From NCBI RefSeq assembly GCF_014636475.1, contig NZ_BMEL01000004.1, positions 432,451-496,450 of the forward strand: 64,000 bases of DNA, read 5' to 3'. Under the pieces are notes generated by a model. The model was not told the DNA's origin. It did no database searches and saw only the letters and a list, made by a program, of their open reading frames with translations. How positions within the stretch are numbered: the first letter of the stretch is position 1; every line of letters begins with the position of its first letter. This document shows, piece after piece, positions 1 to 10,319 of the stretch. This DNA is from Halobacillus andaensis. Its GTDB lineage: Bacteria > Bacillota > Bacilli > Bacillales > Halobacillaceae. Position numbers and translations under genes: made by a program.

Positions 1-1615
1 CCAAGAAGACTGGGATGTGCTTGTGATCGGTGGCGGAATAACGGGCTCAGGCATTGCTCTTGATGCTGCAAGCCGTGGAATGAAAACAGCTGTCGTTGAA
101 ATGCAGGATTATGCGTCAGGTACTTCCAGTCGATCGACGAAGCTGGTCCATGGCGGATTACGATATTTAAAACAATTTGAAGTTAAAATGGTAGCTGAAG
201 TAGGAAAAGAACGTGAAATTGTTTACGAGAATGGACCACACGTTACGACCCCTGAGTATATGATGCTGCCTTTTCACGAAGGAGGTAACTTCGGTCCATT
301 TAGCACGAGTCTTGGACTTAGAGTCTATGATTATTTGGCAGGAGTGAAAAAGAAAGAAAGACGATCGATGCTGAGTGCAAAAGAAACGATCGATCGCGAG
401 CCATTAGTGAAAAAAGAAGGACTGAAAGGCTCAGGAATTTACGTTGAATATAAAACAGACGACGCTCGGTTAACTTTAGAAGTAATGAAAAAAGCCGTAG
501 AACACGGAGCAGCTTCTCTTAATTATGCGAAAGTAAAAGACTTTATTTATAATGATCTAGGAAAAGTTGAAGGAGCCATTGTAGAAGATACAGTCAGTGG
601 TGAAACATATAAAGTTAATGCTAAGCGTGTCGTGAACGCAGGTGGTCCGTGGGTGGATGAACTTCGTGAAATCGACGGATCTAAAAAAGGTAAAACCCTG
701 CAATTAACCAAAGGGGTTCACCTTGTTTTTGACCAGTCCGTATTTCCATTACAACAGGCGGTTTATTTTGATACTCCAGATGGACGAATGATTTTCGCGA
801 TTCCTCGTGATGGAAAAACTTACGTGGGAACTACAGATACTCCTTACGAGGAAGAAATTGCTCATCCTACAATGACTACAGCTGATCGTGATTATATTTT
901 AGATGCGATTCACATGATGTTCCCATCTGTAGATGTGACAGCTGAAGATGTTGAATCCAGCTGGGCAGGTGTTCGTCCGCTCATCCATGAAGATGGAAAA
1001 GATCCGTCAGAGATTTCTCGTAAAGATGAAATATTCGTATCTGATTCCGGGCTCATTTCCATGGCAGGTGGTAAGCTGACCGGCTATCGTAAAATGTCCC
1101 AGACAGCTGTGGATATTGTTCGTGATCAATTGGCTGAAGAGTATGGAATTCGTTATTCAGATTCGGAAACGAAGCACATGCCAATTTCCGGTGGAGAAGT
1201 AAATGGTTCTGAAGGCTTCAAAACCTTTAAGGAAGAACGAGTGAAAATTGGAGAATCCTTAGGTTTAACGAATAAAAAAGCGACAGAGCTGGTCGATCTT
1301 TATGGGAAGAACGTCGATACTTTTTATCAATTATTTAAAGATCACAAGACGGAAGCTGCAGCATCACTTATTGATCGTGTCGTGTTTGCTCAGCTTAAAA
1401 TGGGATTAGAATATGAAAATGTGTATAAGCCTGTAGACTTCTTTGTTCGTCGTACAGCCGCTCTTTTCTTCAATATTTCTTACGTGCATGAACACAAACA
1501 ACCAGTCATTGACTATATGGCTAAAGAATTAAATTGGACAGACTCACAAAAATCAGCGTACACCGAGGAATTGGATGAACTATTGAATGAAGCTGTGGAA
1601 CCAGTAAAAGTTTAA
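1..1615 (+). CDS. glpD: glycerol-3-phosphate dehydrogenase GlpD (5' end outside window)
   Basis: FAD-dependent aerobic glycerol-3-phosphate dehydrogenase, which passes electrons to the membrane quinone pool and makes dihydroxyacetone phosphate. The open frame runs in from base 2 (Gln-Glu-Asp-Trp-Asp before the first in-window GTG at 17), so the true start and about 20 residues lie upstream. The FAD-binding motif VIGGGITGSG comes first, followed by the family motifs SSRSTKLVHGGLRYL and GGKLTGYRKM. The C-terminus is complete and ends at TAA 1613-1615, just before a terminator. It completes the glycerol pathway whose uptake and kinase genes (glpF, glpK) lie about 44 kb away in this window rather than next to it. 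Confidence 0.95.
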   Translation, partial: QEDWDVLVIGGGITGSGIALDAASRGMKTAVVEMQDYASGTSSRSTKLVHGGLRYLKQFEVKMVAEVGKEREIVYENGPHVTTPEYMMLPFHEGGNFGPFSTSLGLRVYDYLAGVKKKERRSMLSAKETIDREPLVKKEGLKGSGIYVEYKTDDARLTLEVMKKAVEHGAASLNYAKVKDFIYNDLGKVEGAIVEDTVSGETYKVNAKRVVNAGGPWVDELREIDGSKKGKTLQLTKGVHLVFDQSVFPLQQAVYFDTPDGRMIFAIPRDGKTYVGTTDTPYEEEIAHPTMTTADRDYILDAIHMMFPSVDVTAEDVESSWAGVRPLIHEDGKDPSEISRKDEIFVSDSGLISMAGGKLTGYRKMSQTAVDIVRDQLAEEYGIRYSDSETKHMPISGGEVNGSEGFKTFKEERVKIGESLGLTNKKATELVDLYGKNVDTFYQLFKDHKTEAAASLIDRVVFAQLKMGLEYENVYKPVDFFVRRTAALFFNISYVHEHKQPVIDYMAKELNWTDSQKSAYTEELDELLNEAVEPVKV

Positions 1616-1628
1616 ATAATATGATCTT

Positions 1629-1661
1629 AAGCGAACTCCTTATTGAGGGGTTCGCTTTTTT
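1629..1661 (+). terminator. rho-independent terminator of glpD
   Basis: Stem GCGAACTCC/GGGGTTCGC with one G-U pair and a short loop, followed by a run of T, 15 bases after the glpD stop codon. Confidence 0.85.
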
Positions 1662-1705
1662 ACGATACACTAAAAATATCCATAATTTGTTAAGGTGGTT
1701 TGAAG

Positions 1706-2527
1706 ATGGTTAGTGTACAGGAACTAATTAGAAGAGATGGTGTGAGACAGGTGATCACAGGAAGCATATTAATATCTGTGATGCTGTTCTTTGTCGGCTC
1801 CTTATTCTATATTGGATTTGAAGGTCTTCTATTTAATTCGATTTATAGTATTGCTTTTGGATTAGCAGGTATTGCCGTTTTTAGGAGTGGATGGGAAGAT
1901 TTAATCCTGGCAAATCGTTCACTTGGCTTTATAAGAGATGAGAATGAAGCTGCTTTTGAAATCTTTCCCGAGCGTATGTATATTGGTCACAAAGCTGCCT
2001 CTATATTCCATGCGTGTTTATACGATATGGATGGAGAAGTATATACACAAATTAAACAACACCGCCACTTTGACATGAAAATGTGCCGACCGTTTATTTC
2101 TTTTTTTTCTGGTGGTTCACTATTCCCTGCTTCCTATATTCTGAAAGGTGAAGACGGAATGGCCGCCTATAAAATTGTTAAAAAAGGAGGTTTTACGTGG
2201 AGAGGCTATGTTCAGCGTCCGGACGGTCCTTACTTAGCGTATACAACCCATGATAAACCTAAAGGTACCGGACGCAGCGTCTTTCAATACATCGAGGGTA
2301 ATAAAAAACGTTGGAAAGCAGAAGGAGACGCATTTATCGGTCATTTTGAAATTAAAGATGATCACGATCACTTGTGGGCAATTATTAAGCGCGATGCGAT
2401 TCCAACGGAAGCAGCTGAGCGTTTTGATCACATGCCAGGCTATCTCGTAGATTGGAAAAAGCGTAAAGATGTACCTCACTCATTAATAGCTTTTCTCTTT
2501 TTACTGCAAACCAATACTAGTGTTTAG
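1706..2527 (+). CDS. unknown membrane-anchored protein, 273 aa
   Basis: I do not recognise this protein. An N-terminal basic stretch is followed by two hydrophobic segments (about residues 18-40 and 44-60). The rest is a soluble region of about 210 residues rich in Tyr, Trp and charged residues, with short beta-like stretches, ending in a hydrophobic tail. ATG 1706 is preferred over TTG 1700 because the ribosome site AAGGTGG (1692-1698) is 7 bases from the ATG but only 1 from the TTG. It has its own terminator and no operon partner. A tubby-C-like beta fold is one possibility for the soluble part, but that is a guess. Confidence 0.7.
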   Translation: MVSVQELIRRDGVRQVITGSILISVMLFFVGSLFYIGFEGLLFNSIYSIAFGLAGIAVFRSGWEDLILANRSLGFIRDENEAAFEIFPERMYIGHKAASIFHACLYDMDGEVYTQIKQHRHFDMKMCRPFISFFSGGSLFPASYILKGEDGMAAYKIVKKGGFTWRGYVQRPDGPYLAYTTHDKPKGTGRSVFQYIEGNKKRWKAEGDAFIGHFEIKDDHDHLWAIIKRDAIPTEAAERFDHMPGYLVDWKKRKDVPHSLIAFLFLLQTNTSV

Positions 2528-2530
2528 CGA

Positions 2531-2558
2531 CTATGGCTCTTTGGCCATAGTTTTTTTG
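2531..2558 (+). terminator. terminator after the unknown membrane protein
   Basis: Perfect CTATGGC/GCCATAG stem with a short loop and a T7 run, starting 3 bases after the stop codon. Confidence 0.85.
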
Positions 2559-2569
2559 TGAAAATTGAC

Positions 2570-2600
2570 TTGACCATTACGTTAACGTTAATGGTACGAT
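2570..2600 (+). promoter_or_regulatory. MerR-type promoter with 19-bp spacer and palindromic operator
   Basis: -35 TTGACC (2570-2575) and -10 TACGAT (2595-2600) are separated by 19 bp, two more than usual. The spacer carries a dyad centred on CGTTAACG, flanked by ACCATTA and TTAATGGT. Over-long spacers filled by a dyad are characteristic of promoters activated by MerR-family regulators, which twist the DNA to realign the two boxes. The regulator itself is not in the window. The promoter points at the acyl-CoA dehydrogenase gene. Confidence 0.7.
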
Positions 2601-2681
2601 TTAATTGTTAGAAAATTGAAATAAAAAGGGCGCTCGAAATGGAGAATGATTCAATTTTGCAGCAGGCGTAGGAGGGATTAG

Positions 2682-4352
2682 ATGAACTTTTACAAACAAG
2701 ACGAAGATTTACAAGCTATTTTACGTGAGCAGTTAGACAGCCCGATGTTTACGTGGGCAGATAAACAGCTTCAAGAATTTGGCAGGATGTGTGGGGAAGA
2801 AATTGATCAGCGCGCTGTTCATACGGATCGCGAGGGGCAGCCAAGGCTCATTAAATACAATAAAATGGGAGAAGATATTTCAGAAGTTTGGGTGAATGAA
2901 GGCTATCGAAAAACGGTAGAAGAAACGTATCGAGAAGGAATAGTGGGTTATGTGCATAAGACGATTCCCGAATTAAATAGAAAAGGGAATTACCTTTACT
3001 CATTTGCTCAAGGTTATCTGCTTTCTCAAGTTGAACCTGGTTTTTACTGTCCAGTTACTTTAACAATGGCTACGGCTTATTTAATTGATCATTACGCAAA
3101 CGAAGAAATTAAAGAGTCATATCTTCCTCACGTCACAGCTACTGGTGATGTAGAGCTTCATGAGGGCGCCACTTTTTTAACGGAACGGCAGGGGGGATCA
3201 GATGTAGGAGCGAACGAAGTAAAGGCTATAGAAGAAAATGGTGCCTATCGTATCTACGGAGAAAAATATTTTGCGAGTAACGCAGGCATGTGCGGCGTGG
3301 CAATGGTTCTAGCTCGAATAGAAGGCGCACAGCCAGGTACAAAAGGATTGAGTTTATTTTTAGTGCCTTGGCGTACGGAAGATGGCGAATTAAACAGGGT
3401 ATCTATTAGAAGATTAAAAGATAAGTTAGGTGTAAGAGCTGTGCCGTCAGCAGAAGTTGAGTTTGAAGGAGCAATGGCTTTTTTAATTGGAGAAGCTGAA
3501 CGAGGTTTTTATTATATGATGGAAGCCTTGAATCTCTCCAGGGTTTGTAATGCAGTGGCTTCTATCGGAATTATGCGTCGAGCTTATACGGAAACAAAGT
3601 CTTATGCACTTGAGCGTGAGGCCTTTGGTCATTCTCTTATTCATTATCCTATGGTTCAAGATACATTAGTTCGCATGCGAGTCAAACAGGAAGTAGAGAC
3701 GAGTGCCGTATTTAAAATGATCGAAACCTTTGATCGAGTGGCGCGTACGCCTGTAGAAGTAAGTAAGAAAGACCAAGTGTTATCTCGCCTTCTCATTGCA
3801 ATTTTAAAGAAAGAAACAGCTGATCAATCGATTCATTTTGCCCATGAATCGATTGAAATGCATGGCGGCAATGGGTTTATAGAAGACTTTGTGACCCCAA
3901 GGCTATTACGCGACGCTCAAGTGTTAACCGTTTGGGAAGGTACCTCCAACATTTTAGGACTTGAAGTCATTCGTCTGCTTACAAAATATAATGGCCATAC
4001 GCTGTTCTGGGAGCAGCTCGAAAGTGACCTAGAAAAAATAAATATTTTACCTGAAGAGAAGCAGATCGTGCAAAAATCATTAGATGACACGAAAGCATTT
4101 ATAGACAAAGTGCTTACTCTTTCACATGAGAAGCAAACTTACTACAGTAAAACAATAGCTAAAAAGCTTGCTGATCTTTATGAAGGGGTGCATGCCTTAG
4201 CTAGAGCTTCTGAAAACGAACGAAAAAGAAAAGTAGCGGAAGTTTTTGTTGCCATTACGTTTTCTAATGAAACGAGAATAGATGACCCTGCCACATTAAA
4301 ATATGTAGAAGATGTGTTAGGTATTTCACTGCCTGAATCTGCAAAAAGCTGA
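2682..4352 (+). CDS. acyl-CoA dehydrogenase family protein (AidB-like length)
   Basis: FAD flavoenzyme of the acyl-CoA dehydrogenase superfamily, 556 aa. That is longer than typical ~380-aa beta-oxidation enzymes and closer to the AidB-like subgroup. Visible family features are the flavin/substrate segment LTERQGGSDVGANE, the ALEREAFG arginine region, and the C-terminal IEMHGGNGFIED and VWEGTSNI motifs, where the Glu of WEGT occupies the usual catalytic-base position. After about residue 420 there is an extra helical, lysine-rich C-terminal extension. The start follows TAGGAGGG. The gene is monocistronic, with a MerR-type promoter before it and a terminator overlapping its stop. The substrate cannot be told from sequence; branched or medium acyl-CoA is a guess. 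Confidence 0.85.
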   Translation: MNFYKQDEDLQAILREQLDSPMFTWADKQLQEFGRMCGEEIDQRAVHTDREGQPRLIKYNKMGEDISEVWVNEGYRKTVEETYREGIVGYVHKTIPELNRKGNYLYSFAQGYLLSQVEPGFYCPVTLTMATAYLIDHYANEEIKESYLPHVTATGDVELHEGATFLTERQGGSDVGANEVKAIEENGAYRIYGEKYFASNAGMCGVAMVLARIEGAQPGTKGLSLFLVPWRTEDGELNRVSIRRLKDKLGVRAVPSAEVEFEGAMAFLIGEAERGFYYMMEALNLSRVCNAVASIGIMRRAYTETKSYALEREAFGHSLIHYPMVQDTLVRMRVKQEVETSAVFKMIETFDRVARTPVEVSKKDQVLSRLLIAILKKETADQSIHFAHESIEMHGGNGFIEDFVTPRLLRDAQVLTVWEGTSNILGLEVIRLLTKYNGHTLFWEQLESDLEKINILPEEKQIVQKSLDDTKAFIDKVLTLSHEKQTYYSKTIAKKLADLYEGVHALARASENERKRKVAEVFVAITFSNETRIDDPATLKYVEDVLGISLPESAKS

Positions 4353-4379
4353 TGTGAGTTTTCACATCAGCTTTTCTTA
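4347..4379 (+). terminator. terminator overlapping the acyl-CoA dehydrogenase stop
   Basis: Stem AGCTGATGTGA/TCACATCAGCT with a GTTT loop and a T-rich tail. The TGA stop codon lies inside the left arm. Confidence 0.85.
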
Positions 4380-4437
4380 TGAAAAAGGATCCGAGAGTTT
4401 TTGTTATTATAAATAGGGAAGAATAGTTTTATAACGT

Positions 4438-4466
4438 TTGACGGTGTAACTTCAACATGTTAGCAT
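4438..4466 (+). promoter_or_regulatory. candidate sigma-A promoter of the his operon
   Basis: TTGACG (4438-4443), 17-bp spacer, TAGCAT (4461-4466), 24 bases before the first start codon. The 110-bp gap is too short for a T-box leader and no attenuator hairpin is visible. Confidence 0.45.
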
Positions 4467-4489
4467 ATTAGCAGACTAAAGGATTTCGG

Positions 4490-5695
4490 ATGGAAGGGAC
4501 GGATTTTACCATGGCAAAACGGCTTATGTTTGAAAAACCACTAGGAATGCGCGACACGCTTCCTTTTTTTTATAACCAAAAATCAAAAGCTCGAGAACAA
4601 CTAAAAAACTCGATCTTATCTTATGGATATTCTTTTATGGATACACCTTTTCTGGAATATCATGAAACCGTTGGAAAAGTAAGTGCTACAAAAGAACAAC
4701 GCTTGTTTAAATTGCTAGACCAGCAGGGGCACACGCTTGTTCTTCGCCCTGATATGACCGCACCGATTGCCAGGGTTGCAGCTTCCCAGCTGAAGGACGC
4801 AGAATATCCTTTACGCTTAGCCTATGATGGGCCAGTCTTTCGAGCTCAGCAAGCTGAAGGAGGAAAGCCGGCTCAGTTTGAACAAGTAGGTACTGAGTTA
4901 ATAGGTGATCATTCTTCTTATGGCGATGCAGAAGTGATTGCTCTTCTCGTTGACTCTTTAAAACAAACAGGACTAGACGATTTTGTCATTACAATCGGCC
5001 ACATCGGTTACGTAAAAGCATTCTTTAAAGATTTGCTTGGGGAAGATGAAGAAACAAAAGAGCAGCTTCTTGAATATTTATATCGAAAAAATTATGTAGG
5101 GTTTCGTGAAGAAGTGAAACAGCTGTCACTTAATGAGGAGAAACGAAAAGCTTTACTTTCTTTACTAGACCTTCGCGGCGGAGAAGAGGTATTTACAGCC
5201 AGTAAATCCTTGGCGCGTAACCAAGTATGTATGCAGGCTGTGAATGAATTGAAACAGCTTTATAAACTCCTTAGTAATTATGGGGTAGAGAAATACATCC
5301 GTTTTGATTTAAACCTCATCAGTCACATGAATTACTACACTGGGATTTTATTTGAAGGCTACGCGCCTAATCTTGGAGCACTATTATGTAACGGCGGAAG
5401 ATATGATAAATTGCTCCCATCCTTCCAGTTGAACGCTTCAGCTACTGGGTTTGCGATTCATTTAGAACGGCTGGTTGAGGCACTGAGTGACCTTTCAAAC
5501 GGGGAAAATCGAATGGGAATTATTGTCGACGAAGAAACACATGCACAGGGGATAAGACGAGCAAGTGAACTGAGACAGCAGGGCTACCACGTTCTATTGC
5601 AGCATGTTGACCAAATTCCTGATATTAAAGCATTTAAAAATCAGTTAAAAGAATTTGAAGATTTCACTACTAAAGGGGGAGAAGGTAATGAGTAA
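4490..5695 (+). CDS. hisZ: ATP phosphoribosyltransferase regulatory subunit HisZ
   Basis: Histidyl-tRNA-synthetase-like protein without aminoacylation activity. It pairs with the short catalytic HisG to form the first enzyme of histidine synthesis. The class II synthetase-like core shows PLGMRDTLP near the N-terminus and [15 protein letters not shown] (motif 2 region). Length (401 aa) is normal. ATG 4490 has AAAGGA at good distance; ATG 4511, giving an N-terminus [10 protein letters not shown] closer to known HisZ, is an equally possible start. It is the first gene of the his operon and overlaps hisG by 8 bases (ATGAGTAA). Confidence 0.92.
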   Translation: MEGTDFTMAKRLMFEKPLGMRDTLPFFYNQKSKAREQLKNSILSYGYSFMDTPFLEYHETVGKVSATKEQRLFKLLDQQGHTLVLRPDMTAPIARVAASQLKDAEYPLRLAYDGPVFRAQQAEGGKPAQFEQVGTELIGDHSSYGDAEVIALLVDSLKQTGLDDFVITIGHIGYVKAFFKDLLGEDEETKEQLLEYLYRKNYVGFREEVKQLSLNEEKRKALLSLLDLRGGEEVFTASKSLARNQVCMQAVNELKQLYKLLSNYGVEKYIRFDLNLISHMNYYTGILFEGYAPNLGALLCNGGRYDKLLPSFQLNASATGFAIHLERLVEALSDLSNGENRMGIIVDEETHAQGIRRASELRQQGYHVLLQHVDQIPDIKAFKNQLKEFEDFTTKGGEGNE

Positions 5696-6326
5696 ACCTC
5701 TAATAATTGCTATGCCTAAAGGACGCATTTATGAAGAAGCTGCTGAATTGATGCAGCAGGCAGGTTACAACCTATCCGCCGACGCAGAGGAATCCAGAAA
5801 GCTTATTCTAGAATTTCCAGAGCAGAACATTCAGGTGATGATGGCAAAGCCTATGGATGTGGTTACTTATGTAGAATATGGAGCGGCGGATATTGGAATT
5901 GCAGGGAAAGACGTCCTTTTAGAACAAGATCGTGACGTGTATGAAGTCCTTGATTTAAAAATTAGTCCTTGTTACGTAGCGGTGGCAGGATTACCAAACC
6001 AGCCACTTAGCCGGATTGCACCTAAGATTGCAACAAAATACCCTAAGATCGCTTCTGATTATTTTCGTGAACAGGGAGAACAAATTGAGATTATTCCCTT
6101 AAATGGATCGATTGAACTTGCTCCAATTATCGGACTAACCGATCGAATTGTCGATATTGTCTCTACTGGAAGAACCTTAAAAGAAAACGGACTCGTAGAA
6201 TATGAAAAGATAACGGACATCACTTCAAGACTTATTGTTAATCCAGTGAGTTACCGTCTTAAAGGTAATGAAATTGACGAGATGGTTGATGGACTTAGTA
6301 AAGCTGTGGAGGCAGAAAGCGTATGA
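5688..6326 (+). CDS. hisG: ATP phosphoribosyltransferase catalytic subunit HisG (short form)
   Basis: Transfers phosphoribosyl from PRPP to ATP, the committed and feedback-controlled step of histidine synthesis. At 212 aa this is the short form that lacks the C-terminal regulatory domain and needs HisZ, consistent with hisZ directly upstream. The N-terminus [12 protein letters not shown] and the PRPP-binding segment [14 protein letters not shown] are clear. ATG 5688 is chosen because GGGGGAGAAGG precedes it; the open frame extends further upstream inside hisZ without a better site. Confidence 0.94.
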   Translation: MSKPLIIAMPKGRIYEEAAELMQQAGYNLSADAEESRKLILEFPEQNIQVMMAKPMDVVTYVEYGAADIGIAGKDVLLEQDRDVYEVLDLKISPCYVAVAGLPNQPLSRIAPKIATKYPKIASDYFREQGEQIEIIPLNGSIELAPIIGLTDRIVDIVSTGRTLKENGLVEYEKITDITSRLIVNPVSYRLKGNEIDEMVDGLSKAVEAESV

Positions 6327-7597
6327 AAATCATTCAAAGAAATGAGGTCACCTCTTTAAAACGCAGCGTTGATCAAGGTACTGAGGAACAACGTGAATCA
6401 GTTAAAAAAATAATTCAAGAAGTGCGGACTGAGGGAAACACAGCAGTCAAAAGATTCACTGAATTATTTGATGGTGTTTCGCTTGATCAATGGCAGGTTA
6501 CAGAGGATGAGATTGACGAAGCTTATGAATCCGTAGACGGAGAATTTGTGAAAATATTGAGCGAGGCCGCTGCAAATATCCGGAAATTTCATGAAAAACA
6601 GCAATCCAATTCATGGTTTCACACTTCTGAAGACGGCTCAATCTTAGGGCAGAAAATTACCCCTGTAGATGCCGCTGGGATCTACGTACCCGGGGGTACG
6701 GCAGCTTATCCTTCCTCTGTATTCATGAATGTTATTCCTGCTCAGGTTGCTGGAGTGGAACGTATTGTAATGGTTACTCCTCCTGGAAAAGACGGAAAAG
6801 TGCCGGCTGGTGTTTTAGTTTCTGCAAAACTACTAGGTGTTACAGAAATTTATAAAGTGGGAGGCGCACAGGCCATTGCTGCTCTTGCTTATGGAACAGA
6901 ATCTCTAACAGCTGTAGATAAAATTACTGGACCAGGTAATGTATTTGTGGCACTGGCTAAACGTGAAGTTTTTGGTGATGTAGATATTGATATGATTGCA
7001 GGGCCAAGCGAAATTGCGGTCTTAGCCGATGATACAGCGCGAGGAGAAGAAGTAGCAGCTGATTTACTATCGCAAGCAGAACACGATGCTCGTTCTTCAA
7101 GCGTGCTTGTTACAACTAGCGAAAAGCTGGCCAAAGATGTCCAACAGGCCGTCCACAATCAGATGGAAACTTTGCCCCGCTATGAAATCGTTAAGGCCAG
7201 CATTGAAGATTATGGTGCAATCGTTATATGCGATAATAAGAAAGAAGCTATTTCTACGATTAATGAAATTGCAGCTGAGCACTTAGAAATTGTAACAGAG
7301 AACCCGTTTGAAGATATGGCTAAAGTAAAGCATGCAGGAGCGATCTTTCTAGGACCTTACAGCAGTGAACCAGTAGGAGATTACTTTGCAGGCCCTAACC
7401 ATGTATTGCCGACAAGCGGAACCGCTCGCTTTTCAAGTCCTTTATCGGTGGATGACTTTGTAAAAAAATCAAGTGTCATCTCTTACAGTGGGCAAGCCCT
7501 GAGGGAACACGGTGATAAAATAGCACAGTTTGCAAGACTTGAAGGATTAGAAGCACATGCGAGAGCTATTGAAACTCGGAAAGGAAGATGGGAATGA
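6323..7597 (+). CDS. hisD: histidinol dehydrogenase HisD
   Basis: Zinc enzyme that oxidises L-histidinol to L-histidine in two NAD-dependent steps. Length (424 aa) fits the family. The signature region [18 protein letters not shown] and the following DMIAGPSEI are present, as are the later zinc/substrate segments AAEHLEI and GPNHVLPT. Start ATG overlaps the hisG stop (ATGA), indicating translational coupling. Confidence 0.95.
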   Translation: MKIIQRNEVTSLKRSVDQGTEEQRESVKKIIQEVRTEGNTAVKRFTELFDGVSLDQWQVTEDEIDEAYESVDGEFVKILSEAAANIRKFHEKQQSNSWFHTSEDGSILGQKITPVDAAGIYVPGGTAAYPSSVFMNVIPAQVAGVERIVMVTPPGKDGKVPAGVLVSAKLLGVTEIYKVGGAQAIAALAYGTESLTAVDKITGPGNVFVALAKREVFGDVDIDMIAGPSEIAVLADDTARGEEVAADLLSQAEHDARSSSVLVTTSEKLAKDVQQAVHNQMETLPRYEIVKASIEDYGAIVICDNKKEAISTINEIAAEHLEIVTENPFEDMAKVKHAGAIFLGPYSSEPVGDYFAGPNHVLPTSGTARFSSPLSVDDFVKKSSVISYSGQALREHGDKIAQFARLEGLEAHARAIETRKGRWE

Positions 7598-8187
7598 CAA
7601 ATACCCGTAAGGCGAACATAAGTAGAAAAACGCGAGAAACCGATATAGAACTTGAGTTTTCTATCGATGGTGAAGGAAAAGCAAACCTTGATGTGCAAGT
7701 TCCTTTTGTGTCTCATATGCTTGAACTTTTCACAAAGCATGGTCTGTTTGATTTAACAGTTAACGGCAAAGGAGATGTCGAAGTAGATGACCACCACCTC
7801 ACAGAAGATATCGGCATAGTGCTTGGACAAGCATTAAGAGAAGCATTAGGTGATAAATACGGAATCAAACGCTACGGTTCAATGACTTTGCCAATGGATG
7901 AAACTCTTGTTACAGTAGCCGTTGATTTAAGTGATCGTCCACATTTGGAATGGCGGGCTGAGCTTCCTAAAGGTCGAGTAGGTACATTTGATACGGAAAA
8001 CGTCCATGAATTCTTCTGGAAGCTGGCAGTTGAAGCTCGTATGAACTTACATATTGTGCTTCATCATGGTCATAATACCCACCATATTATTGAAGCTATG
8101 TTTAAAGCTTTTGCAAGAGCATTAGATGAAGCGACTCAAGTAGATCCACGAATCAAAGGAGTCCCTAGTACGAAAGGAAGTTTATAA
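7594..8187 (+). CDS. hisB: imidazoleglycerol-phosphate dehydratase HisB
   Basis: Dehydrates imidazole glycerol phosphate to imidazole acetol phosphate. Monofunctional 197-aa form without the phosphatase domain found in enterics. The two metal-binding His motifs are clear: [10 protein letters not shown] and [15 protein letters not shown] 7594, overlapping the hisD stop as ATGA and 7 bases from AGGAAG, is preferred over in-frame ATG 7588, which is almost on top of the ribosome site. Confidence 0.94.
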   Translation: MTNTRKANISRKTRETDIELEFSIDGEGKANLDVQVPFVSHMLELFTKHGLFDLTVNGKGDVEVDDHHLTEDIGIVLGQALREALGDKYGIKRYGSMTLPMDETLVTVAVDLSDRPHLEWRAELPKGRVGTFDTENVHEFFWKLAVEARMNLHIVLHHGHNTHHIIEAMFKAFARALDEATQVDPRIKGVPSTKGSL

Positions 8188-8817
8188 ATGATTGGTATCA
8201 TTGACTATGGAATGGGGAATTTGTTCAGTGTCTCAAAAGCATTGGAGCGGATGGATGTACCATATACCATCGGAGAACGCCCTGAGGAAATCCTGGACTG
8301 CGATGGATATATTTTGCCGGGAGTCGGTGCCTTTCCTGATGCAATGAAGGCTCTAAAAGAACATGGATTTATCGACTTTATCAAACAAAAAGTAGAAAAC
8401 CAAGTTCCGATTTATGGAATCTGTTTAGGCATGCAACTGTTATTTGAACAAAGTGAAGAAGGCGGTTTAACAGATGGGCTCGGTTTATTTCCCGGGAAAA
8501 TAGTTAGGTTTCCAGGTGAAGATGAAACGGGACAAACTTATAAAGTGCCACACATGGGCTGGAATCAACTGCAGCTGCATGAAAAGAGCCACCCCCTGAT
8601 GCAGAATGTCGGGGAAGAGTATGTTTATTTTGTACACTCTTATGTAGTAGATACTCATTCGGAAGATATCTTGTTTGCCACCGCAGACTATCATAAAACA
8701 GTACCTGCTATTGTTGGTAAGAACAATCTAGTGGCGAGCCAGTTTCACCCTGAGAAAAGCGGACGTGCAGGCATTCAGTTATTAGAAAATTTTTGCAAGA
8801 GAATGGTTAAACAGTGA
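8188..8817 (+). CDS. hisH: imidazole glycerol phosphate synthase glutaminase subunit HisH
   Basis: Class I glutamine amidotransferase subunit that feeds ammonia to HisF. The nucleophile Cys79 lies in YGICLGMQLL and the catalytic His/Glu in QFHPEKSG near the C-terminus. The start codon follows the hisB stop directly. Length of 209 aa is normal. Confidence 0.95.
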   Translation: MIGIIDYGMGNLFSVSKALERMDVPYTIGERPEEILDCDGYILPGVGAFPDAMKALKEHGFIDFIKQKVENQVPIYGICLGMQLLFEQSEEGGLTDGLGLFPGKIVRFPGEDETGQTYKVPHMGWNQLQLHEKSHPLMQNVGEEYVYFVHSYVVDTHSEDILFATADYHKTVPAIVGKNNLVASQFHPEKSGRAGIQLLENFCKRMVKQ

Positions 8818-8829
8818 GGAGCATGCAGA

Positions 8830-9561
8830 ATGAGCTTTACAATCTTCCCAGCAATTGATATGAGAAATGGACAATGTGTGAGATTGGAACAAGGAGACTT
8901 TAGTAAGGAAACCATATACGGGGATGATCCGTTTGAAGTAGCTAAAGGGTTTGCTGATGCCGGTGCTTCATGGATCCATATGGTGGACTTAGATGGAGCA
9001 AAAGAAGGTTCTAAGCAAAATGCCGAACATGTTGTAAAAGTGGCAAAAGAACTCAATGTAAAAGTACAAATCGGCGGTGGTATTCGTTCAGAAGCAGACG
9101 TTGAGTATTATTTAAGCCGCGGGATCGATCGCGTCATCATAGGTTCATTAGCTATTCGTGACTTACCTTTGACGAAAGAGCTTCTTAACAAATACAAAGA
9201 GCAAATTGTTATTGGTTTAGATGCAAGAGACGGGTTTGTAGCAACTGAAGGCTGGTTAGAGCGTTCAGAAACTACAGCAGTGGATCTTGGTAAGGAACTG
9301 GCTGAAGCCGGAGCCCGAACTTTTATTTATACAGATATTGCAAAAGATGGAATGCTTCAAGGCCCGAATGTGGAGGAAATCGTTAGACTCGGAACAGAAA
9401 CAGGGGTCGATGTCATTGCTTCTGGTGGAATCAAAGGAATTGAAGACTTACAGGAACTTAGAAAATACCAAGCGCAAAACGTCATTGGTTCTATTGTTGG
9501 GAAAGCCCTATATACGAATCGAATTCAGCTAACAGAAGCACTGCAAGAGGAGGAAGGATAA
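8830..9561 (+). CDS. hisA: phosphoribosylformimino-AICAR-phosphate isomerase HisA
   Basis: TIM-barrel Amadori isomerase, converting ProFAR to PRFAR. The N-terminal catalytic Asp is in [14 protein letters not shown]. Phosphate-binding glycine loops [12 protein letters not shown] and [12 protein letters not shown] mark the two half-barrels. GTGAGGAG-type ribosome site precedes ATG. The stop codon overlaps the hisF start by one base. Confidence 0.95.
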   Translation: MSFTIFPAIDMRNGQCVRLEQGDFSKETIYGDDPFEVAKGFADAGASWIHMVDLDGAKEGSKQNAEHVVKVAKELNVKVQIGGGIRSEADVEYYLSRGIDRVIIGSLAIRDLPLTKELLNKYKEQIVIGLDARDGFVATEGWLERSETTAVDLGKELAEAGARTFIYTDIAKDGMLQGPNVEEIVRLGTETGVDVIASGGIKGIEDLQELRKYQAQNVIGSIVGKALYTNRIQLTEALQEEEG

Positions 9562-10319
9562 TGCTGTCAAAACGGATTATACCTTGTCTTGATGTGAAAG
9601 AAGGGCGCGTAGTTAAAGGCATACAGTTTGTAGATATCCGAGATGCTGGTGATCCTGTAGAATTAGCAAAGGTGTATGATGAACAAGGAGCCGATGAGCT
9701 TGTTTTTCTAGATATCTCTGCTACTCATGAAGGAAAAAAAACAATGATCGATGTCGTTCGTTCTGTTGCTTCAGAGTTAGCTATTCCTTTTACAGTTGGA
9801 GGCGGTATTCGCACTCTTGAAGATATGAAAGAAACCCTGCGTAACGGAGCGGATAAAGTATCTTTGAATTCAGCGGCTGTCCAGAGGCCAGAACTGATTA
9901 AAGAAGGCGCAGATTATTTCGGTGCCCAATGTATTGTTGTCGCAATTGATGCCCGCTACGATGAGGATGCGGGGACGTGGCGAGTATATACTCACGGCGG
10001 ACGTACACCAACCGACCGTCTCGTGACTGACTGGGCGCAGGAAGCTGTGCGCTTAGGTGCAGGTGAGATATTATTAACTTCAATGAATCAAGATGGTGAA
10101 AAAACAGGTTTTGATTTACCTCTTCTTCAAGCGGTACAAGAAGTGGTTACCGTCCCAGTCATTGCTTCTGGAGGAGCGGGTTCAGCAGAACATTTCACTG
10201 AAGTGTTCCAGGAAGTAGACGCAGATGCTGCTTTAGCCGCTTCTATTTTCCATTATAAAGAGACATCGATTGAGAACGTTAAGGACCACTTGCGTTCGAA
10301 AGGGGTTATTGTACGATGA
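9561..10319 (+). CDS. hisF: imidazole glycerol phosphate synthase cyclase subunit HisF
   Basis: TIM-barrel cyclase that joins PRFAR and ammonia from HisH to give imidazole glycerol phosphate and AICAR. The N-terminal [17 protein letters not shown] holds the first catalytic Asp, and [13 protein letters not shown] holds the second. Normal length, 252 aa. It overlaps the next gene by four bases (ATGA). Confidence 0.96.
   Translation: MLSKRIIPCLDVKEGRVVKGIQFVDIRDAGDPVELAKVYDEQGADELVFLDISATHEGKKTMIDVVRSVASELAIPFTVGGGIRTLEDMKETLRNGADKVSLNSAAVQRPELIKEGADYFGAQCIVVAIDARYDEDAGTWRVYTHGGRTPTDRLVTDWAQEAVRLGAGEILLTSMNQDGEKTGFDLPLLQAVQEVVTVPVIASGGAGSAEHFTEVFQEVDADAALAASIFHYKETSIENVKDHLRSKGVIVR

Noticed and set aside
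4379..4489. Possible histidine T-box or leader-peptide attenuator before hisZ
   Set aside because: The gap is only about 110 bases, with no specifier-loop structure, no run of His codons and no terminator.
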